64,000 nucleotides of DNA from Rhizobium sp. R635 (GTDB taxonomy: Bacteria > Pseudomonadota > Alphaproteobacteria > Rhizobiales > Rhizobiaceae). The notes below the pieces were generated by a model that was not told the DNA's origin, ran no database searches, and saw only the letters and a list, made by a program, of their open reading frames with translations. Positions 47,594 to 58,276 of the stretch are shown here, piece after piece. The position numbers and the translations under genes were made by a program. Location of the stretch: NCBI RefSeq assembly GCF_002211285.1, contig NZ_LOKX01000012.1:1-64000 (forward strand), written 5' to 3'. Within the stretch, counting starts at the first letter, position 1. Each line of letters starts with the position of its first letter.

Positions 47594-48832
47594 ATGCTGC
47601 ATCTCGCACCGGCAGCCCTGTTCGACCATTATCTCGGCATTTCCCGGCTGCTCGCGGGTCAGCTCGATTTCCGCTCGGCCATCCGTTCGGTCGCGGCCGA
47701 AGTCGCCCACATCATTCCGCACGACCATCTCGACGTCTGCGTGCTGCTGGAAGGCGGCAATTATCACACGGCCTATGAGACGGGCATCGAGACCGCCTGG
47801 GGCGAGATTGCCGGCGCGCCTGTCGTCAACAGCCCCATCCGCTCGCTCCTGCGCGGTGAAGTCGACTTTCTGCTCTCGGATGACGCCATGAAAGATCCGC
47901 GTTTCCATTTCGAGGGTGCGTTCAAGCGGCCGATCGTCGAACAATCGCTGAGGAGCCGGCTGCATGTCCCGATGAAGGTGCAGGGCACGATCATTGCGGC
48001 CCTTTCCTGCTCGTCTCACAGGGCGGGCGTCTATACGATGGAGGACGTCGAGCGCGCCCGCATCATCGCCGATCTGCTGACGCCCTATTTCTTCGCGCTG
48101 CAGGCGGCCGAGCAGGCGCAACGCTCGGCGATCGTGGAGGCCGAAGCCCGCGCCCGCGAGGAGGGGCTGCGGCAGGGCGCGCTGAAGCTGACCGAAGCGT
48201 TGGAGCAGGAGCGTCAGCGGATCGGCATGGACCTTCACGACCAGACGCTCGCCGATCTGACGCGGCTTGCGCGGCGGATCGACCGGCTGTCGCGCAACGG
48301 CGAGGTGACGCCCGAGGCGCTCGAACCCGTTTCGCGGTCCCTGCAGCATTGCATGCAGGATCTGCGGCAGATCATCGAGCAGGCAAAACCCTCCGTACTC
48401 CAGCTCTTCGGTCTCGCCCAGGCGATCGAGCATCATCTCGACCGGTCGACCCGCGACACCGGATCGGGCATCGAATGGGGCCTCGCCGACGAGACGAACG
48501 GGGCGCTGGAAAGGCTGGAGCCGACCGTCAGCGTCGCCCTGTTCCGCATCGCGCAGGAAGCGATCAACAATGCCGTGCGCCATGCCGCCCCGCTGGCGAT
48601 CATGGTGCGGCTCGAAGCCGACGACGAACAGCTGTCGATCGAAATCTCCGACGACGGCACCGGACTTGCCAAGACGCGGGGACGGATCGGCGGCGGCATC
48701 GACAATATGAAGACCCGCGCGCGGCTAATTTCGGCGCGCTTCACGACCGGCCCAGGCCACAACAATCGCGGCACCGCCGTGCGCGTCGTGCTGCCGCTGG
48801 CGCCGAACGGCCCGGCGGGCGAGCCAGACTGA
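47594..48832 (+). CDS. soluble GAF-domain sensor histidine kinase (HisKA_3)
   Basis: The 412-residue protein has no membrane helix. Residues about 10-160 form a GAF sensor, 161-205 an Ala/Glu-rich coiled coil, and 205-275 the HisKA_3 dimerisation domain with phospho-acceptor His215 (GMDLHDQTLADL). The HATPase follows, with N-box QEAINNAVRH (331-340) and G-box SDDGTGLAK (362-370). It would sense a cytosolic ligand or redox state and phosphorylate the response regulator 13 bases downstream. Divergent from the CUT2 operon it may control. Confidence 0.9.
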   Translation: MLHLAPAALFDHYLGISRLLAGQLDFRSAIRSVAAEVAHIIPHDHLDVCVLLEGGNYHTAYETGIETAWGEIAGAPVVNSPIRSLLRGEVDFLLSDDAMKDPRFHFEGAFKRPIVEQSLRSRLHVPMKVQGTIIAALSCSSHRAGVYTMEDVERARIIADLLTPYFFALQAAEQAQRSAIVEAEARAREEGLRQGALKLTEALEQERQRIGMDLHDQTLADLTRLARRIDRLSRNGEVTPEALEPVSRSLQHCMQDLRQIIEQAKPSVLQLFGLAQAIEHHLDRSTRDTGSGIEWGLADETNGALERLEPTVSVALFRIAQEAINNAVRHAAPLAIMVRLEADDEQLSIEISDDGTGLAKTRGRIGGGIDNMKTRARLISARFTTGPGHNNRGTAVRVVLPLAPNGPAGEPD

Positions 48833-48845
48833 GGAGAAAGACACG

Positions 48846-49568
48846 ATGAAAGTTCTGATCGTCGAGGACGACCCGCTGCACCGGTCCTACCTACACGAGG
48901 CTGTCAACGCCGCGCTGCCGGAATGCGACACGGTGATCGAGGCGGAGAACGGAACCGTCGGTGAGAAGCTCGCCCGTGACCACAAGTCGGCGCATATCGT
49001 CATGGACCTGCAGATGGCGAGCCGCAACGGCATCGAGGCGGCGCGCACGATCTGGAAGGAGCGGCCGGAAACCCGCATCCTGTTCTGGTCGAATTACTCT
49101 GATGAGGCCTATGTGCGCGGCGTCTCGCGCATCGTGCCGGATGGGGCCGCCTATGGCTATGTGCTGAAATCGGCCTCCGACGAGCGGCTGAAGCTGGCGC
49201 TTCGCTCGATCTTCATCGAGAGCCAATGCGTCATCGACCGCGAGGTGCGCGGCCTGCAGCAGAAGAGCCTTGGCCAGACGAACGGCTTCACCGATTCCGA
49301 ATACGAGATCCTCGTCGATATAGCGCTCGGCCTGACCGACCGGGCCATCGCCAAACGCCGGGGCCTGTCGCTGCGCAGCGTCCAGAACCGTCTTCAGCAG
49401 CTCTACGACAAGCTCGACGTCTATCAGACGGCCGGCGACGACCACGAGGACGGGCGCTTCAATCTGCGCGCCCGCGCCGTCACCGTCGCATTCCTGCGCA
49501 AACTCCTGAACTACAGCGCTCTGGAACGGGCCGAGGCGGAACTGCAGGAATGGCTTGACGGGAAATAG
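48846..49568 (+). CDS. NarL/LuxR-type response regulator
   Basis: The 240-residue regulator has a receiver domain with acidic pair EDD (7-9), phospho-acceptor Asp54 (VMDLQMASRNG) and Lys in VLKSASDE. The LuxR-type helix-turn-helix follows (FTDSEYEILVDIALGLTDRAIAKR, SLRSVQNRLQQLYDKL). The C-terminus is longer than usual (about 40 residues after the HTH, HEDGRFNLRARAVTVAF to the end). Partner of the upstream kinase. Confidence 0.9.
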   Translation: MKVLIVEDDPLHRSYLHEAVNAALPECDTVIEAENGTVGEKLARDHKSAHIVMDLQMASRNGIEAARTIWKERPETRILFWSNYSDEAYVRGVSRIVPDGAAYGYVLKSASDERLKLALRSIFIESQCVIDREVRGLQQKSLGQTNGFTDSEYEILVDIALGLTDRAIAKRRGLSLRSVQNRLQQLYDKLDVYQTAGDDHEDGRFNLRARAVTVAFLRKLLNYSALERAEAELQEWLDGK

Positions 49569-49595
49569 TTTCCGACGCTGCGTCGAACGCGTCTC

Positions 49596-50600
49596 TCAAT
49601 TGGAAGGGGTCTGGCAAAGCGGTACGGGGCGCGGCGGCGGCGCCGGGTGATCTTGCCCGTACTTGACGATGACCGGCTCCAGCTTCTCCTTCGGCCAGAA
49701 CTGCGGAGAGCCGATTTCACCAAGGCATGAAGCGTTCCAATAGGAACCGGCCTTTGCCGGCGGCTGGCCCGATGTCACCGCGCGCGCGACCGCGCTGATA
49801 TCGCGGGCTTCCGGATAGATATAGAGGGTGGTCGGATTGTCCTTCACCATCGACAGCACCTGCGGGGCTTCCTCGGGCGACCAGCTGGTGCAGCCGTCAC
49901 TGCGGCCGCCCGCATAAATGACCAGCTTTCCGAATGGGACATAGCCCTCACGATTGGCATAGGGACTTTCCGGCTTTTTCTGCATGCATATGCCGGACAC
50001 GAGTGCCGCAGCATGTCCGCCGATGGCGCGCTGCCTTGCGTTCGCGGTTTCGCCGACGCCATCGAACTGCACGAAGGAGCGGGTGAGCACCGTCTCCTGA
50101 TTGGCGGTAGGCCCGTAATAGCCCTTGAAGGAAGTCTTGATCTCACTCGTCAGATAGGCACCGCCGGCCGTCAGATTGGAGTTCATCGCATTGCCGAAAT
50201 TCCTGGCGCACTCCCGTCCGTTGGAGAAGTTGACGACGCCCTTCAGGTTGCGGCCGCCTCCATGCCCCGCCGATATCACCCGGAACGACTGTTCCGCTTC
50301 GCAGATCATGTAGAACCGGCCGCCTGTCGTTCCGTCGGTAAGATCGTTCGGACGTGTGGCGTCCATCGCGAAATAGCAGGAATTCCTGACCTTTCCCTCC
50401 GCAATGTTTTGCAGGTAAAGCGCCCGAGCCCGTTCCAGCACGACGGGAGCGATCTGGCCTTTTCCTTCGCCGACATAGCCGGCCAGCCAGCTTGGTACAG
50501 GCGATGTTTTCCCCGAAGCCAATGCCGGGCTTGCACCCAAGAGCGACGCGAGGACCACGGTGAAACCAAGAGACTTGGAAAGGCTCGGCGCTAAGGGCAT
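49596..50600 (-). CDS. exported murein L,D-transpeptidase-like protein (YkuD_2)
   Basis: The 334-residue protein has a Sec signal (residues about 8-28, ending ALA). The YkuD_2 catalytic region has SAGHGGG and the SDGCTSWSPEEAP motif with the nucleophile Cys. YkuD_2 proteins are predicted murein L,D-transpeptidases, acting in the periplasm. It is convergent with the response regulator and divergent from the next transporter, so it is probably transcribed alone. Start ATG 50600 behind GGAG with eight-base spacing. Confidence 0.82.
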   Translation of the reverse strand: MPLAPSLSKSLGFTVVLASLLGASPALASGKTSPVPSWLAGYVGEGKGQIAPVVLERARALYLQNIAEGKVRNSCYFAMDATRPNDLTDGTTGGRFYMICEAEQSFRVISAGHGGGRNLKGVVNFSNGRECARNFGNAMNSNLTAGGAYLTSEIKTSFKGYYGPTANQETVLTRSFVQFDGVGETANARQRAIGGHAAALVSGICMQKKPESPYANREGYVPFGKLVIYAGGRSDGCTSWSPEEAPQVLSMVKDNPTTLYIYPEARDISAVARAVTSGQPPAKAGSYWNASCLGEIGSPQFWPKEKLEPVIVKYGQDHPAPPPRPVPLCQTPSN

Positions 50601-50893
50601 GCGGCAGTCTCCGGGCACATTGGCCAATCACAATATCACGCTGCCGGTAATAGCGGATTCGCGCATGATTGGCATGAGTCCTAACAGCGCACTTCCATCT
50701 GCCAAAAGACGGCCGTACAGGGATCGAATGTGAAATATATTTCTGACTATGAATTATATTGACATGTATTTCCCTTTGAGGTTAGCTGCCTATACCGGAC
50801 TTCGAGGAGGAAATCCGGGCTTCAACGCGATCAGCGGCGTCGTTTCGGCGCCCTCGGGCTTTTTGGGAGGGGCTTCGGCCTCGAGGAGGACTT
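50601..50893. other. intergenic region ahead of the third CUT2 transporter
   Basis: No gene is seen in this 293-base stretch. It is AT-rich around 50730-50790. TTGACA at 50759-50764 with a weak -10 near 50782 could drive the plus operon. A strong GAGGAGGA ribosome binding site ends at 50890. Confidence 0.35.
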
Positions 50894-51919
50894 TTGCGCA
50901 CTTTTCTCACGACGACCGCAATGGCGGTCCTGGCGACAACGCTTTTTGCCGGTTCTGCCGCTGCGACGGATAATCCGTTTCGTTGCAAGCCGGGCGAAAA
51001 ATACGTCATGAACGTCATGGTTTCGGGCGTCGAATATTGGTTCCCGGTCTATGAAATGTTCAAGCAGGCGGGCCAGCAGCTCGGCTGCGAAACGGAATAT
51101 ACCGGGACCCCGGAATATGACGTCAACAAGCAGATCGCAACCTTCGACCAGGCGCTGGCGCAAAATCCGGCCGGCATTCTCGTCCATCCGATGAACTCCG
51201 ATCCGTTCATCGAGCCGATCAACCGCGCCGTCGATCAGGGCACTGCGGTCGTCACCTTCGCAGCCGACTCGCCGCTCTCCAAGCGGGTTTCCTTCATCAC
51301 TTCGGACAATACCCGCGAAGGCACTTATGCCGCTGACGCGATCGCCGAGAAGATGGGCGGCAAAGGCGAATACGCGGTTCTGGAAAATCCCGGCCAGGAC
51401 AACCACGACAAGCGCATTGCCGCCTTCATCGCCCGTATGGACGCGAAATGGCCCGACATGAAGCTCGTCGGCCGCGCCGCGTCCAACCAGGATCCGACCA
51501 AGGCCTATCAGGGGCTCTCCAGCCTGATCCAGGCCAATCCGAACCTCGGCGCGGTTTTCATGCCGGAAGCCAATTCCGCGATCGGCGCCGCGCAGGCCAA
51601 TAAGGAAACCGGCGGCAAGGTTCTCGTCATGTGCGCTGATGTCAATGCCAACATCCTCGACATGATCAAGGCCGGCGAGGTTTTCGGCTCCATCAACCCG
51701 AACCAGGGCATGCAGGGCTACATGGGCTTCATGCTGCTGTGGCTCGCCAAGCACCCGGAACTGATCGACCCGATGAACGACGCCAAGCGCTCGGGCTTCA
51801 ACCCGATGAGCATCCCGGTCGTCGACAACGGCCTCTCGATCGTGACCGCCGCAAATGCCGACGACTTCTATTGGGACAAGTATCTGAAGCGCCGCGGAAC
51901 GAAGGGCATCGAGGAATAA
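50894..51919 (+). CDS. CUT2 sugar-binding periplasmic protein
   Basis: The 341-residue Peripla_BP_4 protein has a Sec signal ([20 protein letters not shown], cleavage after AAA). The start is TTG at 50894, immediately downstream of GAGGAGGA; no in-frame ATG precedes the signal peptide. Motifs: [41 protein letters not shown]. Cysteines near residue 30 and 60 are conserved in relatives. First gene of an operon extending to 62286. Confidence 0.87.
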   Translation: MRTFLTTTAMAVLATTLFAGSAAATDNPFRCKPGEKYVMNVMVSGVEYWFPVYEMFKQAGQQLGCETEYTGTPEYDVNKQIATFDQALAQNPAGILVHPMNSDPFIEPINRAVDQGTAVVTFAADSPLSKRVSFITSDNTREGTYAADAIAEKMGGKGEYAVLENPGQDNHDKRIAAFIARMDAKWPDMKLVGRAASNQDPTKAYQGLSSLIQANPNLGAVFMPEANSAIGAAQANKETGGKVLVMCADVNANILDMIKAGEVFGSINPNQGMQGYMGFMLLWLAKHPELIDPMNDAKRSGFNPMSIPVVDNGLSIVTAANADDFYWDKYLKRRGTKGIEE

Positions 51920-51930
51920 GGCCCGACAAG

Positions 51931-51958
51931 ACCATCCGCGCCTTTTGGCGCGGATGGT
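51931..51958 (+). promoter_or_regulatory. stem-loop after the third CUT2 binding-protein gene
   Basis: ACCATCCGCGCC (51931-51942) pairs perfectly with GGCGCGGATGGT (51947-51958) around TTTT, 11 bases after the stop and 20 before the ATPase start. No U-run follows. Confidence 0.65.
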
Positions 51959-51978
51959 TCGGACGGAGAGGGAGAGAG

Positions 51979-53508
<1,530 letters not shown>

Positions 53509-53530
53509 AGAGAAATCGGGAGAGACGGAA

Positions 53531-54517
53531 ATGGCAATCGACACGATGATGGCAATGCCCAAGGCATCGTCCTTCAAACGCATCGGCACGATGCGCGAAG
53601 CGGGGCTGATCGCAATCATCCTCGCGCTCGGCATAATCATGAGCTTCGCCTCGCCGCACTTCCTGACGCTCGGCAATTTCCGCGCCATGCTGATGAGCTT
53701 TTCCGTGGAAGGCATCGTCGTCGTCGGCATGACGATCCTGCTCATCGTCGGCGGCATCGATCTTGCGGTCGGCTCCGTCGTCTGCTTCGCAATGGTGCTC
53801 TCGGGCTCGCTCTTTCTTGCCGGGCTCGACCCGTGGACGGCTTCGCTTGCCGGCATTCTTGCCAGCAGCGCCATCGGCGCCATCATGGGCTTCTTCGTGA
53901 CGGTCGTCGGCCTCAACCACTTCATCACGTCGCTGGCGGCCATGGTGATCGTGCGCGGCCTGTGCCTGATCGTCACCAAGGGCACGCCGCTCTCGCTGTT
54001 CACGCTGCCGGCGGGCTTCAAGGCGGTAGGGCAGGGCACGTTCTACGGCATTCCCTATGTCATCCTGATCTTCGTCGCCGTCGTCATCCTGTTCGATTTC
54101 CTGCTGCGCCGGGCGACCGCCTTCCGCAAGGTTTTCTACACGGGCAGCAACGAAAAGGCGGCGCTCTATTCCGGCATCAAGACGAACCAGGTGAAGTTCT
54201 GGGTGACGGTGCTGTGCTCCACGCTCGCCGGTGTCGCCGGCGTCATCTACATGTCCCGCTTCGGCGCCGCGACCCCCACTTTCGGCGTCGGCATGGAGCT
54301 GAACATCATTGCGGCCGCGGTGATCGGCGGAGCTTCGCTGAACGGCGGCTCGGGAACCATCCTCGGGGCCATCCTCGGCATGGCGCTTCTTTCCCTCGTC
54401 ACCTCGTCGCTGATCCTGCTAAACGTTTCCGTCTATTGGCAGGACATGATCAAAGGATGCATCCTGCTTGCCGCCGTATCCATCGACCATTTCCTGCACA
54501 AGCGGAAGGCCGCCTGA
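53531..54517 (+). CDS. CUT2 ABC transporter permease
   Basis: The 328-residue RbsC-like permease has VGMTILLIVGGIDLAVGSVVC and the C-terminal GGASLNGGSGTILGAILGMALL. It starts at ATG 53531 behind GGGAGAGACGG, 22 bases after the ATPase. Only one permease is present, so the channel is presumably a homodimer, unlike the other two CUT2 systems in the window. Confidence 0.88.
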   Translation: MAIDTMMAMPKASSFKRIGTMREAGLIAIILALGIIMSFASPHFLTLGNFRAMLMSFSVEGIVVVGMTILLIVGGIDLAVGSVVCFAMVLSGSLFLAGLDPWTASLAGILASSAIGAIMGFFVTVVGLNHFITSLAAMVIVRGLCLIVTKGTPLSLFTLPAGFKAVGQGTFYGIPYVILIFVAVVILFDFLLRRATAFRKVFYTGSNEKAALYSGIKTNQVKFWVTVLCSTLAGVAGVIYMSRFGAATPTFGVGMELNIIAAAVIGGASLNGGSGTILGAILGMALLSLVTSSLILLNVSVYWQDMIKGCILLAAVSIDHFLHKRKAA

Positions 54518-54518
54518 C

Positions 54519-55526
54519 ATGCCGATCGCCAAACTGAAATCCAGGACGACAGCTCCGCGCGAGGAAATCGTCATTGCCCGCCAGATGCACCAGGCGCTCG
54601 TCCTGCACTTTCTGGAAGGCCTGACACAGGCGCAGATCGCCGATCAGCTCGGCATCTCGCACGCCACCGTCAATCGCCTCATCAAACGGGGCCGCCAGCT
54701 CGGCCTTGTCGAGATCAAGATCAAGTCGCCGGTCGAACCTCTGGTCGACATGGAGGAACGGCTTCTCGCGCTCGGCGGCATCAGCCGCGCGGTCGTCGTC
54801 CCGACCGTCTCCGACAATCCGCAGACCGCGCTGCAGGCGGTCGGCGAGGCGGCGGCTCGCCTGCTGCTCGAAGAAATCGCCGACGGCGACACGATCTGCA
54901 TCACCGGCGGCAAGGGCGTCAGCGCCGTCGTCGCCGGCCTCCAGCCGCCGCGCCGCTTCGATGTCGAGGTCATCCCGGCAACCGGATGCGTGCAGGGCAA
55001 ACACTATACCGACGTCAACCACGTTTCGACCCTGATGGCCGACCGGCTCGGCGGGCGCTCCTACCAGATCCACGCGCCGCTCTTTGCCGATGATGCCGAG
55101 CAGCGGGCGATGCTGATCAACATGCGCTCCGTCGCCGACGTCTTCCGGCGGGCGCGCGAAGCCAAGGTGGCTGTGGTCGGCATCGGCTCGATCCTGACCG
55201 ACGATTCGAGCTATTACGACCTGCATCCATCCTCCAGCACCGATCGCGCGGCGATCGAGCGTTCGGGCGCCAACTGCGAACTGCTCGCTCACCTGCTCGA
55301 CGATCACGGCCGTGTCTGCGACTATAGCCTCAACCGGTCGCTGGTTTCGCTGACGCTGCCGGAATTCGCCTCGATCCCCACGAAGATCGGCGTCGCAAGC
55401 GGCCCGAACAAGGCCCGCCCCATACTCAGCATCCTGCGCGGCAATCACCTCGACACGCTCGTCACCGACGAGGCGACGGGCGCGCGCATTCTTGAACTGG
55501 CATCCGAGGAAGGATTTTCCGCATGA
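54519..55526 (+). CDS. SorC/DeoR-type sugar-binding regulator
   Basis: The 335-residue regulator has an N-terminal HTH (TQAQIADQLGISHATVNRLIKRG, about 37-59) and a SorC sugar-binding domain (ITGGKGVSAVV, TDDSSYYD). It resembles EryD, the erythritol repressor, in class and operon position. It begins one base after the permease stop and overlaps the reductase by four bases. Probably senses a sugar or polyol phosphate and regulates this operon. Confidence 0.88.
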   Translation: MPIAKLKSRTTAPREEIVIARQMHQALVLHFLEGLTQAQIADQLGISHATVNRLIKRGRQLGLVEIKIKSPVEPLVDMEERLLALGGISRAVVVPTVSDNPQTALQAVGEAAARLLLEEIADGDTICITGGKGVSAVVAGLQPPRRFDVEVIPATGCVQGKHYTDVNHVSTLMADRLGGRSYQIHAPLFADDAEQRAMLINMRSVADVFRRAREAKVAVVGIGSILTDDSSYYDLHPSSSTDRAAIERSGANCELLAHLLDDHGRVCDYSLNRSLVSLTLPEFASIPTKIGVASGPNKARPILSILRGNHLDTLVTDEATGARILELASEEGFSA

Positions 55527-56515
55527 GCGGCGAACAGTTGACCCGCGAAATCGGACGCTCCGGCGTCAAGGCATCGGCCGTCGGCCTGGGCACCTGGGCG
55601 ATCGGCGGCTGGATGTGGGGCGGCACGGACGAGTCGGAATCGATCGCCGCGATCCAGGCCTCGCTCGATGCCGGCGTGACGCTCATCGACACGGCGCCGG
55701 CCTACGGCCTCGGGCGATCGGAAGAGATCGTCGGCAAGGCGCTCGCCGGACGCCGCGACAAGGCGGTGATCGCCACCAAATGCGGGCTGGTGTGGCACAC
55801 TGGGAAGGGCAACCATTTCTTCGATCAGGACGGCAGGCCTGTGCACCGGCATCTCGGACGGGATTCGATCGTTCACGAGGTTGAGGAAAGCCTGCGCCGG
55901 CTCGGCACGGACCATATCGATCTCTACATTACCCATTGGCAGGACGAGACGACGCCGATCGAGGAAACCGTGGCGGCGCTGGAAGAGCTGAAACAGGCTG
56001 GAAAGATCCGCGCGATCGGCGCCAGCAACGTCAGCCGGGAGGAACTTGGAGAGTATATCGCGACCGGCTCGCTCGATGCGATCCAGGAGCGGTTCAGCAT
56101 GATCGATCGCCAGATCGAGGCGGACCTGCTGCCGCTCACCATTGCGAACGGCGTGTCGACGCTCAGCTATTCCTCGCTGGCGCTCGGCCTGCTTTCCGGC
56201 ACGATCGGGCCGGAGCGCGTGTTTTCCGGCGACGACCAGCGCAAGGACAATCCCCGCTTCTCCGTCGCCAACCGCCGGAAGGCCAAGGATTTTTCCGAGG
56301 CGATCCGGCCTGTGGCGGAGCGCCACGAAGCCAGCATCGCCCAGACGGTGATCGCCTGGACGCTGGCGCAGCCGGGTGTGACCTTCGCGCTTTGCGGCGC
56401 GAGAAACCCGGCGCAGGCGCTCGACAATGCAAGGGCCGGAACGCTTCGTCTTTCGACAGCCGATCTCGCTGCCATCGACACCGCCATATCGGCGCAACTG
56501 GCCACCATGGAATAA
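55523..56515 (+). CDS. aldo/keto reductase
   Basis: The 330-residue AKR has the catalytic tetrad: Asp56, Tyr61, Lys86 and His138 (DTAPAYGLGRSEE, VIATKCG, YITHWQD). NADP-binding residues lie in the C-terminal half (IGASNVSREELGEY and later). It would oxidise a sugar/polyol or reduce an aldehyde intermediate. Translationally coupled to the regulator by ATGA. Confidence 0.88.
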   Translation: MSGEQLTREIGRSGVKASAVGLGTWAIGGWMWGGTDESESIAAIQASLDAGVTLIDTAPAYGLGRSEEIVGKALAGRRDKAVIATKCGLVWHTGKGNHFFDQDGRPVHRHLGRDSIVHEVEESLRRLGTDHIDLYITHWQDETTPIEETVAALEELKQAGKIRAIGASNVSREELGEYIATGSLDAIQERFSMIDRQIEADLLPLTIANGVSTLSYSSLALGLLSGTIGPERVFSGDDQRKDNPRFSVANRRKAKDFSEAIRPVAERHEASIAQTVIAWTLAQPGVTFALCGARNPAQALDNARAGTLRLSTADLAAIDTAISAQLATME

Positions 56516-56527
56516 CGGGCTGTCATC

Positions 56528-58276
56528 ATGAACCGTGTGGAAACAATGGACGGGCTTCGCCAAAGCCCGGCGGTGGACGTGTGCGTCCTCGGCGGCGGCA
56601 TCAACGGGCTCAGCGTCTTCCGAGAGTTGGCGCTGCAGGGCGTCAACGTGCTGCTCGTCGAACAGGGCGACTATTGTTCCGGCGCGAGTGCCGCCCTCTC
56701 GCGCATGGTCCATGGCGGGCTGCGCTATCTGGAGAACGGTGAATTCAGCCTCGTGCAGGAATCGCTCGTCGAGCGCGATCGGCTGCTGCGCAACGCTCCC
56801 CATTATGTTCAGCCGTTGCCGACGACGGTTCCGATCTTCGACGTCTTCTCCGGCCTTGCCAACGGCATCGTGCGCTTCCTTGGCCTCACCCGCCGCCCGA
56901 GCCGCCGCGGCGCCGTCGCCATCAAGACGGGGCTGGCCATCTACGATTTCCTGACACGCAAGCGCGCGCTGATGCCTCGCCACCAGTTCCGCGGACGCAG
57001 GGCGACGCTGGCAAAATGGCCGGCGCTCAATCCGGCGATCCGCAGTTCCGCCACCTACTACGACGCCTGGGTGAGCCATCCCGAGCGGATCGGCATCGAA
57101 CTGCTGCGCGACGGCCTGTCTGCCGGGCCGAATGCCAGAGCCCTGAATTACGCGACGCTGGAACAGTCCGGCGGGGCCGGCTTCCTGCTGCACGACGGCA
57201 TTGCTGGGGAAACACTTCTCATTCAGCCGAGACTGGTCATCAACGCCACCGGTGGCTGGATCGATATAGCCAACGGCTCGCTCTTTCCCGATGGCGCGCG
57301 GCCTGCCCCGCTGATGGGCGGCACCAAGGGGTCGCATCTCATTATCGACAATCCCGCGCTCCGCGACATGCTTGACGGGCACATGATCTATTACGAGAAC
57401 GAGGATGGGCGCATCTGCATCCTCTTTCCCTATCTCGGCAAGGTGCTGGTCGGCTCGACGGATATCCGCGTCGATGATCCCGGTGCCGTTCGCTGCGAGG
57501 CCGACGAGCGGGACTATATCCTGCAATCGCTCGCCTTCGTGCTGCCGGGCGTCCGCATCCGGCCGGAAGAGGTCGTTTTCCAGTTCGCCGGCGTGCGCCC
57601 GCTGCCGGCCAGCAAGGACAGTTTTACCGGCCGCATTCCGCGTGACCATTTCTGCACCGTGATCGAAGGCCGTGACGGCGGCCCGCCGGTACTCTGCATG
57701 ATCGGCGGCAAGTGGACCACGTTCCGCTCCTTCGGCGAACTGGCGGCCGACATGGCGCTGGAACGGCTCGGCCGGCCCCGGCGCGTCGATACGGCGGAGA
57801 GGGCCTTGGGCGGCGGGCGCGCCTTTCCCAGGGATCGCGATGATTGGATTCGTGACCTCGCGGCATCGACGGGTATCTCCGCCGATCGCGCCGCATGCCT
57901 CTTCGAACGCTACGGAACCGATGGCGCTGACGTCGCCGGCTTCATCGCTGCGGGAGCCGATCACCCCCTGCCGCATGCCGGCTACAGCCTCCGCGAATTC
58001 CAATATTTGATCGGCGCCGAAGCCGTCGAGCATCTCGACGATCTGCTGCTGCGCCGCACGACGCTTGCGATTTCCGGGGAGCTTTCGCTCGACATGGCCG
58101 ATGCCGTGCTGGCACTGCTCGCCGCCGCCAGAGGCTGGCCGGCGCAACGCGCCGCCGAAGAGCGCATCCGTTTTCTCACCATCATGCGCGAGCGCCATGG
58201 CGTCTCGGAAGCAACCCTTTCCGCAAGGAACGAACGAAGGAGCGAATTATGCGAGACAACCGTAAGGTCCGGATGA
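56528..58276 (+). CDS. GlpD-like FAD dehydrogenase (glycerol-3-phosphate dehydrogenase paralogue)
   Basis: The 582-residue protein is a second GlpD-family enzyme in the window: GGGINGLSVFRELALQG (from residue 22), SRMVHGGLRYLENGEFSLV and the terminal IGGKWTTFRSFGE block. It is about 80 residues longer than the glpD product, with an extra C-terminal region. In rhizobial erythritol loci a GlpD-like enzyme (EryB) oxidises the polyol phosphate. This context with an FGGY kinase suggests the same chemistry on a different polyol phosphate. Its last 28 bases overlap the aldolase gene. Confidence 0.85.
   Translation: MNRVETMDGLRQSPAVDVCVLGGGINGLSVFRELALQGVNVLLVEQGDYCSGASAALSRMVHGGLRYLENGEFSLVQESLVERDRLLRNAPHYVQPLPTTVPIFDVFSGLANGIVRFLGLTRRPSRRGAVAIKTGLAIYDFLTRKRALMPRHQFRGRRATLAKWPALNPAIRSSATYYDAWVSHPERIGIELLRDGLSAGPNARALNYATLEQSGGAGFLLHDGIAGETLLIQPRLVINATGGWIDIANGSLFPDGARPAPLMGGTKGSHLIIDNPALRDMLDGHMIYYENEDGRICILFPYLGKVLVGSTDIRVDDPGAVRCEADERDYILQSLAFVLPGVRIRPEEVVFQFAGVRPLPASKDSFTGRIPRDHFCTVIEGRDGGPPVLCMIGGKWTTFRSFGELAADMALERLGRPRRVDTAERALGGGRAFPRDRDDWIRDLAASTGISADRAACLFERYGTDGADVAGFIAAGADHPLPHAGYSLREFQYLIGAEAVEHLDDLLLRRTTLAISGELSLDMADAVLALLAAARGWPAQRAAEERIRFLTIMRERHGVSEATLSARNERRSELCETTVRSG

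Noticed and set aside
55445..58198. Long minus-strand open frame opposite the reductase and GlpD-like genes
   Set aside because: Same antisense artefact of codon bias; no ribosome binding site or recognisable domain.
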